Shown: positions 21,652 to 31,116 of the stretch, piece by piece
How the letters are laid out: every line of letters begins with the position of its first letter
Numbering within the stretch: position 1 is the first letter of the stretch
NCBI GenBank assembly: GCA_947631845.1
Contig: CANRMY010000016.1
Location: forward strand, 1-46,063
DNA length: 46,063 nucleotides
Source: an uncultured Oscillospiraceae bacterium
Lineage (GTDB): Bacteria; Bacillota; Clostridia; Oscillospirales; Oscillospiraceae
Direction: 5' to 3'
Program-made: the position numbers and the translations under genes
The notes under the pieces: generated by a model
What the model was told of the DNA's origin: nothing
The model's input: the letters and a program-made list of their open reading frames with translations, nothing else
The model's database searches: none

Positions 21652-23021
21652 GGTGTCCCCGCGTGCTGATTGCCGGTACCTCCAGCGGCTGTGGGAAGAC
21701 CACGGCTGTCTGCGCGCTTTTCTCGATCCTGAAGCGCCGCGGCGTCCACGCCTCGGCCCTGAAATGCGGGCCGGATTACATCGATCCCCTGTTCCACCGG
21801 GCGGTCCTGGGCGTGCCGTCCGCCAACCTGGACCCCTTCTTTTGCTCCGGCGAACTCCTTCGGTCCACCCTGGCCGCCCACGCGGGCGCTGTCACGGTCA
21901 TCGAGGGCGTGATGGGCTATTACGACGGCACAGGCGATAAAGGCACGGACAACAGCACCTGCACCGTGGCCCGCGCCACCGGATCCCCGGTCATCTTGGT
22001 GGTCAACGCCCGCGGCGCGTCCGCGTCGGCCGTTGCCGTGCTGGACGGCTTTCTGGGATTTGAGCCGGACAGCAATATACGCGGCGTACTGTTCAACGGC
22101 GTGACCGGCGGCGCCTACGAGACGTTGAAGGCCCTCTGCCGGAGGCGGTACGGGGATGCCGTCCGCTCTCTCGGCTATCTCCCGAAGCTCCCGGAGGATT
22201 GCCTTTTCGGCTCGCGCCATCTGGGACTTGTCACCCCGGAGGACCTGCCTGACGCCGCCGGAAGGCTGGAAAGGCTGGGGATTCTCTGTGAGGGGACATT
22301 GGACGTGGAGGGCATCCTGGCCCTGGCGGACACCGCGCCGGAGCTCATGTTTGAAGCTCCGTCCCTGCCCGCGCTCCCGCCCGTCACCGTGGCTGTGGCT
22401 CAAGACGCGGCCTTTTGCTTTGTCTATGAGGACACCCTGGCGCTCCTGAAGGCCCTGGGGGCGCGCGTCGTGACCTTCTCCCCCCTGGCGGACGAGGCGG
22501 TGCCGGAGGCGGCGGATGGGCTGTACCTCCCCGGAGGCTACCCGGAGCTTCACGCCGGCGCTCTCGCACAAAACCGCCGGGCCGCTGGGAGCGTCCGGGC
22601 CGCCGTCCTCAAGGGGATGCCAACCATCGCCGAGTGCGGAGGGTTTCAGTATCTGGGGAAAAGTCTGGACGGGCATCGGATGTGCGGCGTCCTCCCCCAT
22701 GAGAGCTTCCACACGGGCCATCTCGTCCGCTTCGGCTATGTGACCCTGACGGCCAAAAAACCGGGGCTCTTTGGCGCCGGGGGTCTTTCCCTCCCCGGCC
22801 ATGAATTTCACTACTACGACAGCACCGCAAACGGCGGCGGCTTTACGGCCCGAAAAATAAGCGGCAGGAGCTGGGACTGCGCCGTGTACACGGACACCCT
22901 GTACGCCGGATACCCGCACCTGTATCTGCCCGCCTGTGTCCCGGCGGCGGAGAGCTTTCTGAGAAAATGCGCTGAGTTTAAGGAGAAAGAAGATGCTGAT
23001 AACCGATCCCACGGCCATTGA
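21648..23021 (+). CDS. cbiA: Cobyrinic acid a,c-diamide synthase (CbiA)
   Basis: 457 aa, the usual length. It amidates carboxyls a and c of cobyrinic acid using glutamine and ATP. The N-terminal synthetase domain starts VLIAGTSSGCGKTT (P-loop ~10-19), then LKCGPDYIDPLFH and VIEGVMGYYDG. The C-terminal triad-type glutamine amidotransferase domain has YLPGGYPELHA, the nucleophile Cys in IAECGGFQYLG and a catalytic His in GHEFHYYDS. The ATG at 21648 has GGAGG ~7 nt upstream and overlaps the ATPase stop. The gene overlaps cbiC by 29 bp. Confidence 0.93.
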   Translation: MRCPRVLIAGTSSGCGKTTAVCALFSILKRRGVHASALKCGPDYIDPLFHRAVLGVPSANLDPFFCSGELLRSTLAAHAGAVTVIEGVMGYYDGTGDKGTDNSTCTVARATGSPVILVVNARGASASAVAVLDGFLGFEPDSNIRGVLFNGVTGGAYETLKALCRRRYGDAVRSLGYLPKLPEDCLFGSRHLGLVTPEDLPDAAGRLERLGILCEGTLDVEGILALADTAPELMFEAPSLPALPPVTVAVAQDAAFCFVYEDTLALLKALGARVVTFSPLADEAVPEAADGLYLPGGYPELHAGALAQNRRAAGSVRAAVLKGMPTIAECGGFQYLGKSLDGHRMCGVLPHESFHTGHLVRFGYVTLTAKKPGLFGAGGLSLPGHEFHYYDSTANGGGFTARKISGRSWDCAVYTDTLYAGYPHLYLPACVPAAESFLRKCAEFKEKEDADNRSHGH

Positions 23022-23610
23022 GGCCAAAAGCATGGAGATCATCGAATCGGAGCTCCACGCCGATCTGCCCGATGAGGTCAAACCCATCGTCAAGCGTGTC
23101 ATCCACTGCACCGCCGATTTTGACTACGCCGAAAATCTGGTGTTCTCCCCCGGCGCGGTGGAGCGGGGCCTCAAGGCGCTCAAAGCGGGCTGTGCCATCG
23201 TCACGGACACGCAAATGGCAAAGGCCGGGATAAACAAGGCCGCCGTCGGAAAGCTGGGCTGTGAGGTCCTCTGCTTCATGTCCGACCCGGACGTGGCGGA
23301 GGAGGCAAAGCGCCGGGGCTGTACCCGGGCCGCGGTGTCCATGGAGCGGGCCGCCGGGCTTGACAGGCCCACGGTCTTCGCCCTGGGCAACGCGCCCACC
23401 GCGCTTTTGGAGCTCCGGCGGCTCATGGACGCGGGCGCTGTCTCGCCGGAGCTGGTCATCGGCGTGCCTGTGGGCTTTGTGAACATTCTGGAGGCCAAGG
23501 AGGCCATCCTGACCTCCGGCGCGCCCCACATCGTGGCCCGGGGCCGGAAGGGCGGCTCCAACGTGGCGGCGGCCATCGTCAACGCCCTGATGTATAGGCT
23601 GACGCGATGA
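22993..23610 (+). CDS. cbiC: Cobalt-precorrin-8 methylmutase (CbiC)
   Basis: 205 aa. It moves the C11 methyl to C12 to form cobyrinic acid. Features are the N-terminal PTAIEAKSMEIIESEL, the catalytic His in VIHCTADFDYAENL, TDTQMAKAGINK, and the closing GRKGGSNVAAAIVNALMYR. The ATG at 22993 has AAGGAG upstream within cbiA. It overlaps cbiD by ATGA. Confidence 0.93.
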   Translation: MLITDPTAIEAKSMEIIESELHADLPDEVKPIVKRVIHCTADFDYAENLVFSPGAVERGLKALKAGCAIVTDTQMAKAGINKAAVGKLGCEVLCFMSDPDVAEEAKRRGCTRAAVSMERAAGLDRPTVFALGNAPTALLELRRLMDAGAVSPELVIGVPVGFVNILEAKEAILTSGAPHIVARGRKGGSNVAAAIVNALMYRLTR

Positions 23611-24743
23611 GGATGGACAGCTTTATCACAAAGGACGGCAAGAGGCTCCGCCGGGGCTTTACCACCGGCACCTGCGCCGCGGCGGCGTCCAAGGCCGCCG
23701 CTGTCATGCTTTTGACCGGCCGGGAGCTTCACAGCGTCTGCCTTGTGACGCCGGCGGGGATCGGCCTCGATCTGCCGCTGGAGAATGTGGAGCGCGGAGA
23801 CGGCTTTGCCTCCTGCGCCGTTCGGAAGGACAGCGGCGACGACCCGGACGTGACCAACGGCCTTCTCGTCTATGCCAGAGTGGAAAAAACCGCCGCCCCC
23901 GGCATCATTTTGGAGGGCGGTGCCGGTATCGGCCGGGTCACAAAGCCGGGGCTGGACCAAGGGGTGGGCGAGGCCGCCATCAATTCCACGCCCCGCCGTA
24001 TGATAACGGCGGCGCTTCGGGAGGTGTGCGAGAACGCGGGGTATCCGGGCGGGCTCCATATGGTGCTGTCCGCTCCCGGAGGGGAGGAGATTGCAAAACG
24101 GACCTTCAATCCCCGTCTTGGTATCGTAGGCGGTATCTCCATTCTCGGCACCACGGGGATCGTGGAGCCCATGAGCGATGAGGCGGTGGTGGAGACCGTC
24201 CGGGCGGAGCTCAGTACCCGCCGGGCCGCCGGCCGTGACTACGTCCTCCTTGTGCCCGGGAACTTCGGCTCAGCGTTTGTGAAGGACACCCTCGGCTTCG
24301 ATCCGGAGGACGCTGTCACGGTGTCGAATTTCATCGGGGACGCCTTCTCCCTGGCCGATGAGCTTGGCTTTCGCGGGGCGCTCCTGGTGGGCCATATCGG
24401 CAAGACGGTGAAGCTGGCGGCGGGGCTTTTCAACACCCACTCCCGCTATGGCGACGGCCGCGCCGAGATCTTCGCCGCCCACGCCGCCGCCTGCGGGGCG
24501 GACCCGGAGACGGCGCGTCGGCTCCTGGAAAGCGCCTCCACCGACGATATGCTGGACATCGTGGACGGGGCCGGGATACGCTCAGCCGTAATGGACAGCA
24601 TCATGGGCCGCGTAAACAGTCAGCTGATGGCACGTCCCCTGAGCTTAAAGCGCGGTGTTATGGCTTTTTCAAAAAAATATGGGCTTCTCGGCAATACTGA
24701 TGACTGCATGGAGCTTCTTCGGCTTTTGAGGGATGGAAAATAA
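23607..24743 (+). CDS. cbiD: Cobalt-precorrin-5B C1-methyltransferase (CbiD)
   Basis: 378 aa. CbiD is the hallmark of the oxygen-independent (early cobalt) pathway. Motifs: RRGFTTGTCAAAASKAAA at the start, GGAGIGRVTKPGL, AINSTPRRMI, LGIVGGISILGTTGIVEPMS, and LVGHIGKTVKLAAGLFNTHS. Its coupled start lies in the cbiC stop. Its TAA overlaps by 1 bp the ATG of the 80-aa relic that follows. It acts right after the steps of CbiF and CbiG, which are missing here. Confidence 0.94.
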   Translation: MRMDSFITKDGKRLRRGFTTGTCAAAASKAAAVMLLTGRELHSVCLVTPAGIGLDLPLENVERGDGFASCAVRKDSGDDPDVTNGLLVYARVEKTAAPGIILEGGAGIGRVTKPGLDQGVGEAAINSTPRRMITAALREVCENAGYPGGLHMVLSAPGGEEIAKRTFNPRLGIVGGISILGTTGIVEPMSDEAVVETVRAELSTRRAAGRDYVLLVPGNFGSAFVKDTLGFDPEDAVTVSNFIGDAFSLADELGFRGALLVGHIGKTVKLAAGLFNTHSRYGDGRAEIFAAHAAACGADPETARRLLESASTDDMLDIVDGAGIRSAVMDSIMGRVNSQLMARPLSLKRGVMAFSKKYGLLGNTDDCMELLRLLRDGK

Positions 24744-24985
24744 TGGTACACATCGTAGGCGCCGGGTGCGGTGCGGCGGTATCCTCGGAATACGCGCTGC
24801 CGGAAGCTCTCCCAGCGGGGCGCGTCCTGGCCGGGACGGGCAAGGCCGGAATTATGATGGAGCTTACCGTTGTGGGCATGGGGCCGGGAAGCCTTGACCG
24901 GATGGACGCCGCCGTGTTTATCGGGAACTCCTCTACAAAGGTTATCGGCGGCAGAATGATCACACCCAGGGGGTATAAGCTGTGA
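24743..24985 (+). pseudogene. 80-aa relic of cbiF/(cbiG)/cbiH joined in frame
   Basis: The ORF starts MVHIVGAG, the start of CbiF (cobalt-precorrin-4 C11-methyltransferase). After ~30 residues that could be a scrap of CbiG C-terminus (GRVLAGTGKAGI; weak), MMELTVVGMGPGSLDRM matches the start of CbiH (C17-methyltransferase). It is followed at once by FIGNSSTKVIGGRMITPRGY, the very end of CbiH. About 700 codons expected for three genes are reduced to 80, with the frame kept open and both ends still overlapping the neighbours (TAATG with cbiD, GTGA with cbiJ). No methyltransferase active site can remain. Alternatives: a real serial deletion with coupling retained, or an assembly collapse. Confidence 0.78.
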
Positions 24986-26925
24986 AGGAACGGATTTGTA
25001 TTTTTGCCGGTACCACCGAGGGGCGCGTCCTGGCCGCGGAGCTTCGGGGGACTTACGCCATCACCGTCTGCGTTGCCACGGATTACGGACGTGAGACGCT
25101 GGGGGAGACGGACGGTCTCGATGTGCGGGTGGGCCGGATGGGTGCCATAGAGATGGAGGCATTTTTCCGAAAAAACGCCTTTTCCCGTGTGATCGACGCC
25201 ACGCACCCCTATGCCGTGGAGGCCTCCGCCAACATACGCTCCGCCTGTGAACGCGTCGGGACGCCGCTTTTGCGTGTCCTGCGGGAAAACGAGGCCGCCT
25301 CCGACGCGGTCTATGTGGACTCGGCCCGGAAGGCCGCGGAAGTTCTGGCTGAGAGGGAGGGCAATATTCTGCTCACTACCGGTGCCAAGGAGCTGGACGC
25401 CTTTGCCGGTCTTGACATGTCCAAGGTCTGGGCCCGTGTGCTTCCCCTGGAGCCGTCGCTGAAGGCCTGCGAAGCCCTCGGCATCGCCCCCGGACACATC
25501 ATCGCCATGCAGGGGCCCTTCTCCCGGGAGCTCAACGAGGCCACGCTCCGGCAAATAGGCGCGAAGTGGCTGGTGACCAAGTCCGCCGGAGCGGCGGGCG
25601 GCTTTACGGAGAAGATCGACGCCGCCCGGGCCGTGGGGGCGGCGTCGATCGTCATCGGGCGGCCCCCGGAGGCGGAGGGCGTGACCGTGGAGGAGGCTTT
25701 GAACGCGCTTCTTCCGCCCGCGAAGGCCATCCGTCTGATCGGTATCGGACCCGGCGGAGCAGGGCTTCTGACCCGGGAGGCGCGGGAGGCGCTGGACGAG
25801 TGCGACGCGGTGATCGGGGCCGGACCGGTGCTGGAGGCGGTGGAGACAAAAAAGCCCAAGTTTTCCGCCTTCCGGCCGGAGGAGGTGCTGGCTGTGCTGA
25901 AAAGCCACGGCTTTCGCCGCCCCGTGGCGGTCCTGCGGGGGGACGTGGGCTTTTTCAGCGGAGCCGGTAAGCTCAGGGAGTCCCTGTCGGACTACACGGT
26001 GACCCTTCTCCCCGGTATCGCCTCCCCCGTCTATTTCGCCGCCAAGCTGGGCCTCCCCTGGGACAACGTGAAGCTTCTGAGCCTCCACGGCCGCAAGGCC
26101 GGGATCGTCCGGGCCGTGGACGAAAACCGCCGGGTCATGGCCCTGACAGGCGGGGATAACACCGTCGCCGCCGTCTGCCGCAAGCTCACCGCATACGGAT
26201 TCGGCGGCCTTGCCGTTACCGTCGGCGAAAGGCTGTCCTATCCCGATGAGCGCGTGACACACGGCACGGCCTCGGAGCTGTCCGGACAGCGCTTTGACGG
26301 CCTGTCCATCATGCTTATTGAAAATCCCGACGCCCTCCGCCGTGTCCGCCGGGGTATCCCGGACGGGGAATTTATTCGCGGCGACGTACCCATGACCAAA
26401 GCCGAGGTCAGGGGCGTCTGCCTGTCCGCGCTGTCGCCGGACCGTGACAGCGTTATCTGGGACATCGGGGCCGGGACGGGCTCCGTATCCGTGGAGTGCG
26501 CGCTCTCCGCCCCGGAGGGCCAGGTGTGCGCCGTGGAAAAATCGCCGGAGGCATGTGCGCTCACAAGGCAAAACGCCGTCCGGTTCCGGGCGGACAACAT
26601 AGATGTGATCAAGGGGGCCGCCCCGGAGGCGCTGGAGGCGCTTCCCGCTCCCACCCACGTTTTTATCGGCGGCAGCGCCGGCAATTTGGAGGAGATCATC
26701 GCCGCCATCCTCCATAAAAATCCCGCCGCCCGCATCGTCGCCACGGCGGTCACTCTGGAGACCCAGGCGGAGCTTATCTCCTGCGCCCGAAAATTCGGCT
26801 TTTCGCTGGTCGAGGCCGTCTCCGTCAGCGTCAGCCGGTCCGCAAAAGCGGGACGGTATCACCTGATGACGGCCCAAAATCCCGTGACGGTTTTCACCAT
26901 GCAGGGGGCCGGAGAACATGTGTAA
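24982..26925 (+). CDS. CbiJ-CbiE-CbiT three-domain fusion
   Basis: 647 aa. Residues 1-~245: cobalt-precorrin-6A reductase CbiJ (ICIFAGTTEGRVLA, VIDATHPYAVEASANI, IAMQGPFSRELN, LVTKSAGAAGGFTEKI). Residues ~247-440: CbiE C5-methyltransferase (IRLIGIGPGGAGLLT, VLRGDVGFFSG, LLPGIASPVYFAAKLG). Residues ~465-647: CbiT C15-methyltransferase/decarboxylase, with VPMTKAEVRGVCLSAL and the SAM loop WDIGAGTGSVSVE (~493-505). CbiE-CbiT fusions (CobL-like) are common; having CbiJ in front puts three late ring steps in one protein. The start is a GTG overlapping the relic stop. It overlaps cbiB by 8 bp. Confidence 0.92.
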   Translation: MKERICIFAGTTEGRVLAAELRGTYAITVCVATDYGRETLGETDGLDVRVGRMGAIEMEAFFRKNAFSRVIDATHPYAVEASANIRSACERVGTPLLRVLRENEAASDAVYVDSARKAAEVLAEREGNILLTTGAKELDAFAGLDMSKVWARVLPLEPSLKACEALGIAPGHIIAMQGPFSRELNEATLRQIGAKWLVTKSAGAAGGFTEKIDAARAVGAASIVIGRPPEAEGVTVEEALNALLPPAKAIRLIGIGPGGAGLLTREAREALDECDAVIGAGPVLEAVETKKPKFSAFRPEEVLAVLKSHGFRRPVAVLRGDVGFFSGAGKLRESLSDYTVTLLPGIASPVYFAAKLGLPWDNVKLLSLHGRKAGIVRAVDENRRVMALTGGDNTVAAVCRKLTAYGFGGLAVTVGERLSYPDERVTHGTASELSGQRFDGLSIMLIENPDALRRVRRGIPDGEFIRGDVPMTKAEVRGVCLSALSPDRDSVIWDIGAGTGSVSVECALSAPEGQVCAVEKSPEACALTRQNAVRFRADNIDVIKGAAPEALEALPAPTHVFIGGSAGNLEEIIAAILHKNPAARIVATAVTLETQAELISCARKFGFSLVEAVSVSVSRSAKAGRYHLMTAQNPVTVFTMQGAGEHV

Positions 26926-27886
26926 GCTTTTGATTTTCGATACCGCCGCGCTGGCGCTGGGCTTTATCCTGGACTTTTTCATCGGCGACCCCCACGCCCT
27001 GCCCCACCCGGTGGTGGGGATCGGGCGGCTCATTTCCGCCTGTGAAAAGGAGCTCCGGCGGGGCGGCAGGGGCGATATATGCCGCGGGGCCATCACTGTG
27101 GCGATCGTTGCGGGGCTCTCCACGCTTCTGCCGGTCCTTGTGCTGATCCTGTCCTGGAGGATCGATCCGATCCTCTACCTGGTCCTTGAAAGCGTCATGT
27201 GCTTCCAGCTGGTGGCGGCCCGGGATCTTGTCCGGGAGAGCCGCCGGGTGGAGACGGCTCTTGAGCGGGACGACGTGGAGGCCGCCCGTCGGGCCGTATC
27301 CATGATCGTTGGCCGGGACACGGACGCGCTGGATAAAGCCGGCATATGCCGCGCGGCGGTGGAGACGGTGGCGGAGAACGCCTCCGACGGGGTCATCGCG
27401 CCGCTTCTCTGGATGGGCCTTTTCGGCGCGGCCGGGGGCTTTTTCTACAAGGCCGTAAATACCATGGACTCCATGATCGGCTATAAAAATGAAAAATACC
27501 TTTTCTACGGCCGGGCCGCCGCCAAGACCGACGACGCGGTGAACTTTATCCCCTCGCGTCTGGCGGCCCTGCTGATGATCCTCGTCTGCCCGCTTTTGGG
27601 GCTGGACGCCGGGGGCGCCCGGCGGATCTTCCGGCGGGACAGGCTGAGGCACGAAAGTCCCAACTCCGCCCAGACCGAGTCCGTCTGCGCCGGGGCCCTG
27701 GGCGTGGAGCTGGGCGGGGACGCCGTTTACGGCGGCGTCCTTCACAGGAAGGACACTCTCGGCGATCCCGTCCGCCCCATCGAGCCTGAGGACATCGCCA
27801 GGGCCGGAAGGCTGATGTACGCCGCCTCCGGCGCCGCTCTCCTTCTGATCGTACTTCTGAGAATCGCGGTGATCGTATGTATCTGA
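26918..27886 (+). CDS. cbiB: Adenosylcobinamide-phosphate synthase (CbiB)
   Basis: 322 aa integral membrane protein that attaches aminopropanol phosphate (from CobD) to adenosylcobyric acid. Landmarks: FILDFFIGDPHALPHPVVGIG, the GRDTDALDKAGICRAAVETVAENASDGVIAPL block (here split by eye from ~position 130), NTMDSMIGYKNEKYLFYG, and SPNSAQTESVCAGALGV. Four or five hydrophobic helices. Overlaps the fusion gene upstream and cobD downstream. Confidence 0.93.
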   Translation: MCKLLIFDTAALALGFILDFFIGDPHALPHPVVGIGRLISACEKELRRGGRGDICRGAITVAIVAGLSTLLPVLVLILSWRIDPILYLVLESVMCFQLVAARDLVRESRRVETALERDDVEAARRAVSMIVGRDTDALDKAGICRAAVETVAENASDGVIAPLLWMGLFGAAGGFFYKAVNTMDSMIGYKNEKYLFYGRAAAKTDDAVNFIPSRLAALLMILVCPLLGLDAGGARRIFRRDRLRHESPNSAQTESVCAGALGVELGGDAVYGGVLHRKDTLGDPVRPIEPEDIARAGRLMYAASGAALLLIVLLRIAVIVCI

Positions 27887-28917
27887 CAAAACCCAATAAC
27901 CACGGCGGCGACGTGTACGGCAGTAAGCCCCTCATCGACTTCTCCGCCAGCCTGAACCCCCTGGGAATGCCCGAGGCCGTGCGCCGGGCGCTCATAGCGT
28001 CCGTGGACGGCTGTATCCACTACCCGGATCCCTACTGCCGGGCCTTGCGGGACGCCATTGGGAGAGCCGAGGGCGTCCCGGTGGAGCATATTCTCTGCGG
28101 GGCGGGGGCGTCGGAGCTTCTCTACCAGTACGCCGCCGCGCTCCCGGAGAAAAAGCCGGGCCTCATCGTGGCCCCGGCCTTCTCGGAATATGCCGCCGCC
28201 CTTCAGGCGGCCGGACACGGCGTTGAAGTTTTCACGCTGAAGGCCCAGAACGGCTTTCGCCTGACCCGCGACATTCTGTCTCTGGACCTCTCCAAATACG
28301 CCGCCGTCTTTGTCTGCTCCCCGGCCAATCCCACCGGGATCACCGTGGAGCCGGAGGTTTTGGAGGGGATCGCCAAAACGGGCATCCGGCTGCTGCTGGA
28401 TCTCAGCTTCCTGGGCCTCACCGCAAGGCCGGCACTTTACGATGTCCCCGCCCTGCTGGCCCGGTTTCCCCATGCGGCCGTTCTGCGCTCCCCCACCAAG
28501 AGCTTCGCCATCCCCGGCGTGCGGCTGGGGTATCTGCTGTGCGCCGACACCGCCCTCACGGAGCGCATGACGGAGCTTACGCAGTGCTGGAACGTGTCCG
28601 TCCCGGCCCAGGCGGCGGGCGCGGCGGCCATGGCGTGCGGAGACTTTCTCCGCCGGTCCGCCGAGATCATCGGGGCAGAGCGTGAGCGCCTTTCCCGGGA
28701 ATACGCCGCCCTGGGCCTTACGGTGGTCCCGGGGGAGGCCAATTTCCTGCTCCTGTACGCGGAGAAGGAGTTGGCGGTCCCTCTGGCGAAAAGGGGCTAC
28801 GCCATCCGGGACTGCGCGGACTTTGTGGGGTTGGGCCGGGGATATTACCGGGTGGCCGTCCGGACAAGGGCGGAAAACGACCGGCTTCTGGGCGCTGTGC
28901 GGGAGGTGCTGGGATGA
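27877..28917 (+). CDS. cobD: L-threonine-O-3-phosphate decarboxylase (CobD)
   Basis: 346 aa, fold-type I PLP enzyme that makes (R)-1-aminopropan-2-ol phosphate for the nucleotide loop. It opens NNHGGDVYG and [17 protein letters not shown], typical of CobD. It carries the PLP-contact region [13 protein letters not shown], the SPANPTGI loop, and the Schiff-base Lys in [16 protein letters not shown]. The start overlaps cbiB by 10 bp, and its stop overlaps cbiP by ATGA. Confidence 0.92.
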   Translation: MYLTKPNNHGGDVYGSKPLIDFSASLNPLGMPEAVRRALIASVDGCIHYPDPYCRALRDAIGRAEGVPVEHILCGAGASELLYQYAAALPEKKPGLIVAPAFSEYAAALQAAGHGVEVFTLKAQNGFRLTRDILSLDLSKYAAVFVCSPANPTGITVEPEVLEGIAKTGIRLLLDLSFLGLTARPALYDVPALLARFPHAAVLRSPTKSFAIPGVRLGYLLCADTALTERMTELTQCWNVSVPAQAAGAAAMACGDFLRRSAEIIGAERERLSREYAALGLTVVPGEANFLLLYAEKELAVPLAKRGYAIRDCADFVGLGRGYYRVAVRTRAENDRLLGAVREVLG

Positions 28918-30371
28918 AAAAAGCGAAGCCCATCATGATACAGGGCACCATGTCCAGCGCCGGAAAGAGCCTCCTGTGCGCCGCCCTCTGCCGGATCTTT
29001 CATCAGGACGGGTACTCCGTGGCGCCTTTCAAGTCCCAGAACATGGCCCTCAACTCCTATATCACCGACGAGGGGCTGGAAATGGGCCGGGCCCAGGTGG
29101 TCCAGGCCCAGGCCGCCGGCATCGCCCCCTCGGTGCTCATGAATCCCATCCTTTTAAAGCCCACCACCGACGTGGGCTCCCAGGTCATCGTCAACGGGGA
29201 GGTCCGGGGCAACATGCGGGCCGTGGACTACTTTAAGTACAAGAAACAGCTTATCCCCGATATTATGCGCGCCTATGACGCCCTGGCCGGGGAAAACAAC
29301 ATCATCGTTATCGAGGGAGCCGGCAGTCCGGCGGAGATCAACCTCAAGGCGGACGACATCGTGAACATGGGCATGGCCCGAATGGCCTCCTCACCGGTCC
29401 TTCTGGTGGGGGACATCGACCGGGGCGGCGTGTTCGCCCAGCTTTACGGCACGGCGGCCCTTTTAGAGCCTGAGGAACGGCGTATGGTGAAGGCCACGGT
29501 CATCAACAAATTCCGGGGCGACGCCTCCATCCTGGCCCCGGGCCTTGACCAGCTTTTTGACCTGGTCAAGATCCCCTGCGCCGGGGTGGTGCCCTACATG
29601 CAGGTAGATATTGACGACGAGGACAGCCTCTCCCAGCGCCTGACGGCCGGGGCGCGGCGGGAGATCGACGTGGCGGTCCTCTCCCTGCCCCGGATCTCCA
29701 ACTTCACGGACCTGTCCCCCTTCTCCCGGTTTTCCGGCGTATCCGTGCGGTATGTCAAGCGCGTCCCGGACATGGGCGACCCGGATATGATCGTCATTCC
29801 CGGCACCAAGAGCACCATGTCTGACCTGAAATGGATGCGTCAAAACGGCCTGGAGGCCCTGATCCTCAAAGCCGCCGGCAGGGGTACGCCCATCTTCGGC
29901 ATCTGCGGGGGCCTCCAGATGCTGGGCCGGACCCTCTCCGACCCGGACTGTGCCGAGGGCGGCGGACATATGGAGGGCATGGGCCTCCTGCCCATAGACA
30001 CGGTCTTTTCCAAAGAAAAGACACGGCTTCAGACCTCCGGCGTTTTTTCCGGCCTGGAGGGCGGCTTTTCAGGGCTCAACGGCCTCTCCTTCACCGGGTA
30101 CGAGATCCACATGGGCCAAAGCGGCTTTTCCGCGCCCGTCATGCAGGCGGGAGAGGTATACGGCAGCTACATCCACGGGCTCTTTGACGCAAACGGCGTG
30201 GCCGAGGCGGTGATCTCCGTCCTCTACCGGCGGCGGGGGCTGACCTTCTCGCCCAACGGAGCCTTTGACGAACACGCCTACCGGGAGAGCCAGTACGACA
30301 AGCTGGCCAGAACGGTGCGGGAGGCCCTGGACATGAAGCTCATTTACAAGATTTTGGAGGAGGGCGTATGA
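28914..30371 (+). CDS. cbiP: Cobyric acid synthase (CbiP/CobQ)
   Basis: 485 aa. It amidates carboxyls b, d, e and g of adenosylcobyrinic acid a,c-diamide. The N-terminal domain has [32 protein letters not shown] and a [15 protein letters not shown] segment. The C-terminal triad amidotransferase has the nucleophile Cys in [13 protein letters not shown] and the late GYEIHMGQS with a catalytic His. Length and motifs are complete. Coupled to cobD and cobA by ATGA overlaps. Confidence 0.94.
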   Translation: MKKAKPIMIQGTMSSAGKSLLCAALCRIFHQDGYSVAPFKSQNMALNSYITDEGLEMGRAQVVQAQAAGIAPSVLMNPILLKPTTDVGSQVIVNGEVRGNMRAVDYFKYKKQLIPDIMRAYDALAGENNIIVIEGAGSPAEINLKADDIVNMGMARMASSPVLLVGDIDRGGVFAQLYGTAALLEPEERRMVKATVINKFRGDASILAPGLDQLFDLVKIPCAGVVPYMQVDIDDEDSLSQRLTAGARREIDVAVLSLPRISNFTDLSPFSRFSGVSVRYVKRVPDMGDPDMIVIPGTKSTMSDLKWMRQNGLEALILKAAGRGTPIFGICGGLQMLGRTLSDPDCAEGGGHMEGMGLLPIDTVFSKEKTRLQTSGVFSGLEGGFSGLNGLSFTGYEIHMGQSGFSAPVMQAGEVYGSYIHGLFDANGVAEAVISVLYRRRGLTFSPNGAFDEHAYRESQYDKLARTVREALDMKLIYKILEEGV

Positions 30372-30877
30372 TCCATATCTATTACGGCGACGGAAAGGGC
30401 AAGACCACGGCGGCCTGCGGGCTGGCGCTCCGTATGGCCGGACACGGGAAACGCGTGCTTTTCGCCCAATTCTTCAAGGACGGCTCCTCCGGCGAGATCG
30501 CCGCCATGTCCGCGCTCCCGAACATTGTGACCCGCTGTCCGCCGATCCATTATGGCAGATACAAGACGCTCACGGACGCGCAGCGCGCGCAAATCAGCGA
30601 ATGCTATCGCGCGTATCTGACAGAGCTTATCCGGGACTCCGAAAATTTTGACCTCGTCGTTCTTGACGAGCTTATATCCGCCTACAGCTACAGCTGTATT
30701 GACCGGCGCGAGCTCACAGATTTTCTCCGGGTCCAGGGCAGCCGCCGGGAGCTCGTTCTGACGGGCCGCGCCCCCGCCCCGGAGCTTCTGGCGCTGGCCG
30801 ATTACGCCACCGAGATGCGCAAGGAGAAGCACCCCTTCGACAACGGGACCGCCGCCAGGGCCGGCGTGGAATACTGA
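30368..30877 (+). CDS. cobA: Cob(I)yrinic acid a,c-diamide adenosyltransferase (CobA/BtuR)
   Basis: 169 aa. Adds the adenosyl ligand to the corrinoid. P-loop [21 protein letters not shown] at the N-terminus (~4-20), FAQFFKDG-S, the Walker-B-like [15 protein letters not shown], and [18 protein letters not shown] at the end match the BtuR family. Last gene of the riboswitch operon; a terminator with an inserted repeat element follows. Confidence 0.92.
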   Translation: MIHIYYGDGKGKTTAACGLALRMAGHGKRVLFAQFFKDGSSGEIAAMSALPNIVTRCPPIHYGRYKTLTDAQRAQISECYRAYLTELIRDSENFDLVVLDELISAYSYSCIDRRELTDFLRVQGSRRELVLTGRAPAPELLALADYATEMRKEKHPFDNGTAARAGVEY

Positions 30878-30887
30878 CAGGCAGAAA

Positions 30888-30910
30888 AAGAAGGTGACTT
30901 TGCGCCACCT
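30888..30910. repeat. Left flanking direct repeat of element copy 2
   Basis: 23 bp beginning AAGAAGGTG, matching 31117-31139 at 20 of 23 positions. It also forms the left part of what looks like a split terminator stem (AGAAGGTGAC with GTCACCTTCT in the right copy). Confidence 0.65.
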
Positions 30911-31116
30911 CAGCTTGTCAAAAAACTCGAATTCGCTATTTTTCCCGGCGGCATGTACGTCGGAAAAAATCCCTTTTGTCGCCCAAGTGTGCGCTCTGCG
31001 TGCGCGCAGGGCGACAGCAGGGTAATTTTCTCTGAATTTCGCAAAATTCAGAGAAAATTACCCGCACGTTCCCCTTGTCGGAAAAAGCCTGTCAGGGCTT
31101 TTTCCGACAGTCTCAA
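30911..31116. repeat. Multi-hairpin intergenic element, copy 2 (full length)
   Basis: About 206 bp from CAGCTTGTC to tctcaa. Hairpins in order: CCGGCG/CGTCGG; GTCGCCC (30978-30984)/GGGCGAC (31009-31015); a perfect 20-bp stem (31020-31039/31044-31063) with loop cgca; and a perfect 14-bp stem TGTCGGAAAAAGCC/GGCTTTTTCCGACA (31076-31109). It lies between the convergent ends of cobA and cobC. No ORF. Confidence 0.85.

Noticed and set aside
24658..27123. 821-aa leftward open frame opposite the cbi genes
   Set aside because: Runs antisense across cbiD, the relic, the cbiJET fusion and cbiB; no family motifs.
30911..31116. CRISPR or tandem repeat reading of the hairpin-rich intergenic DNA
   Set aside because: The dyads are internal hairpins of a single element, not regularly spaced repeats with unique spacers.
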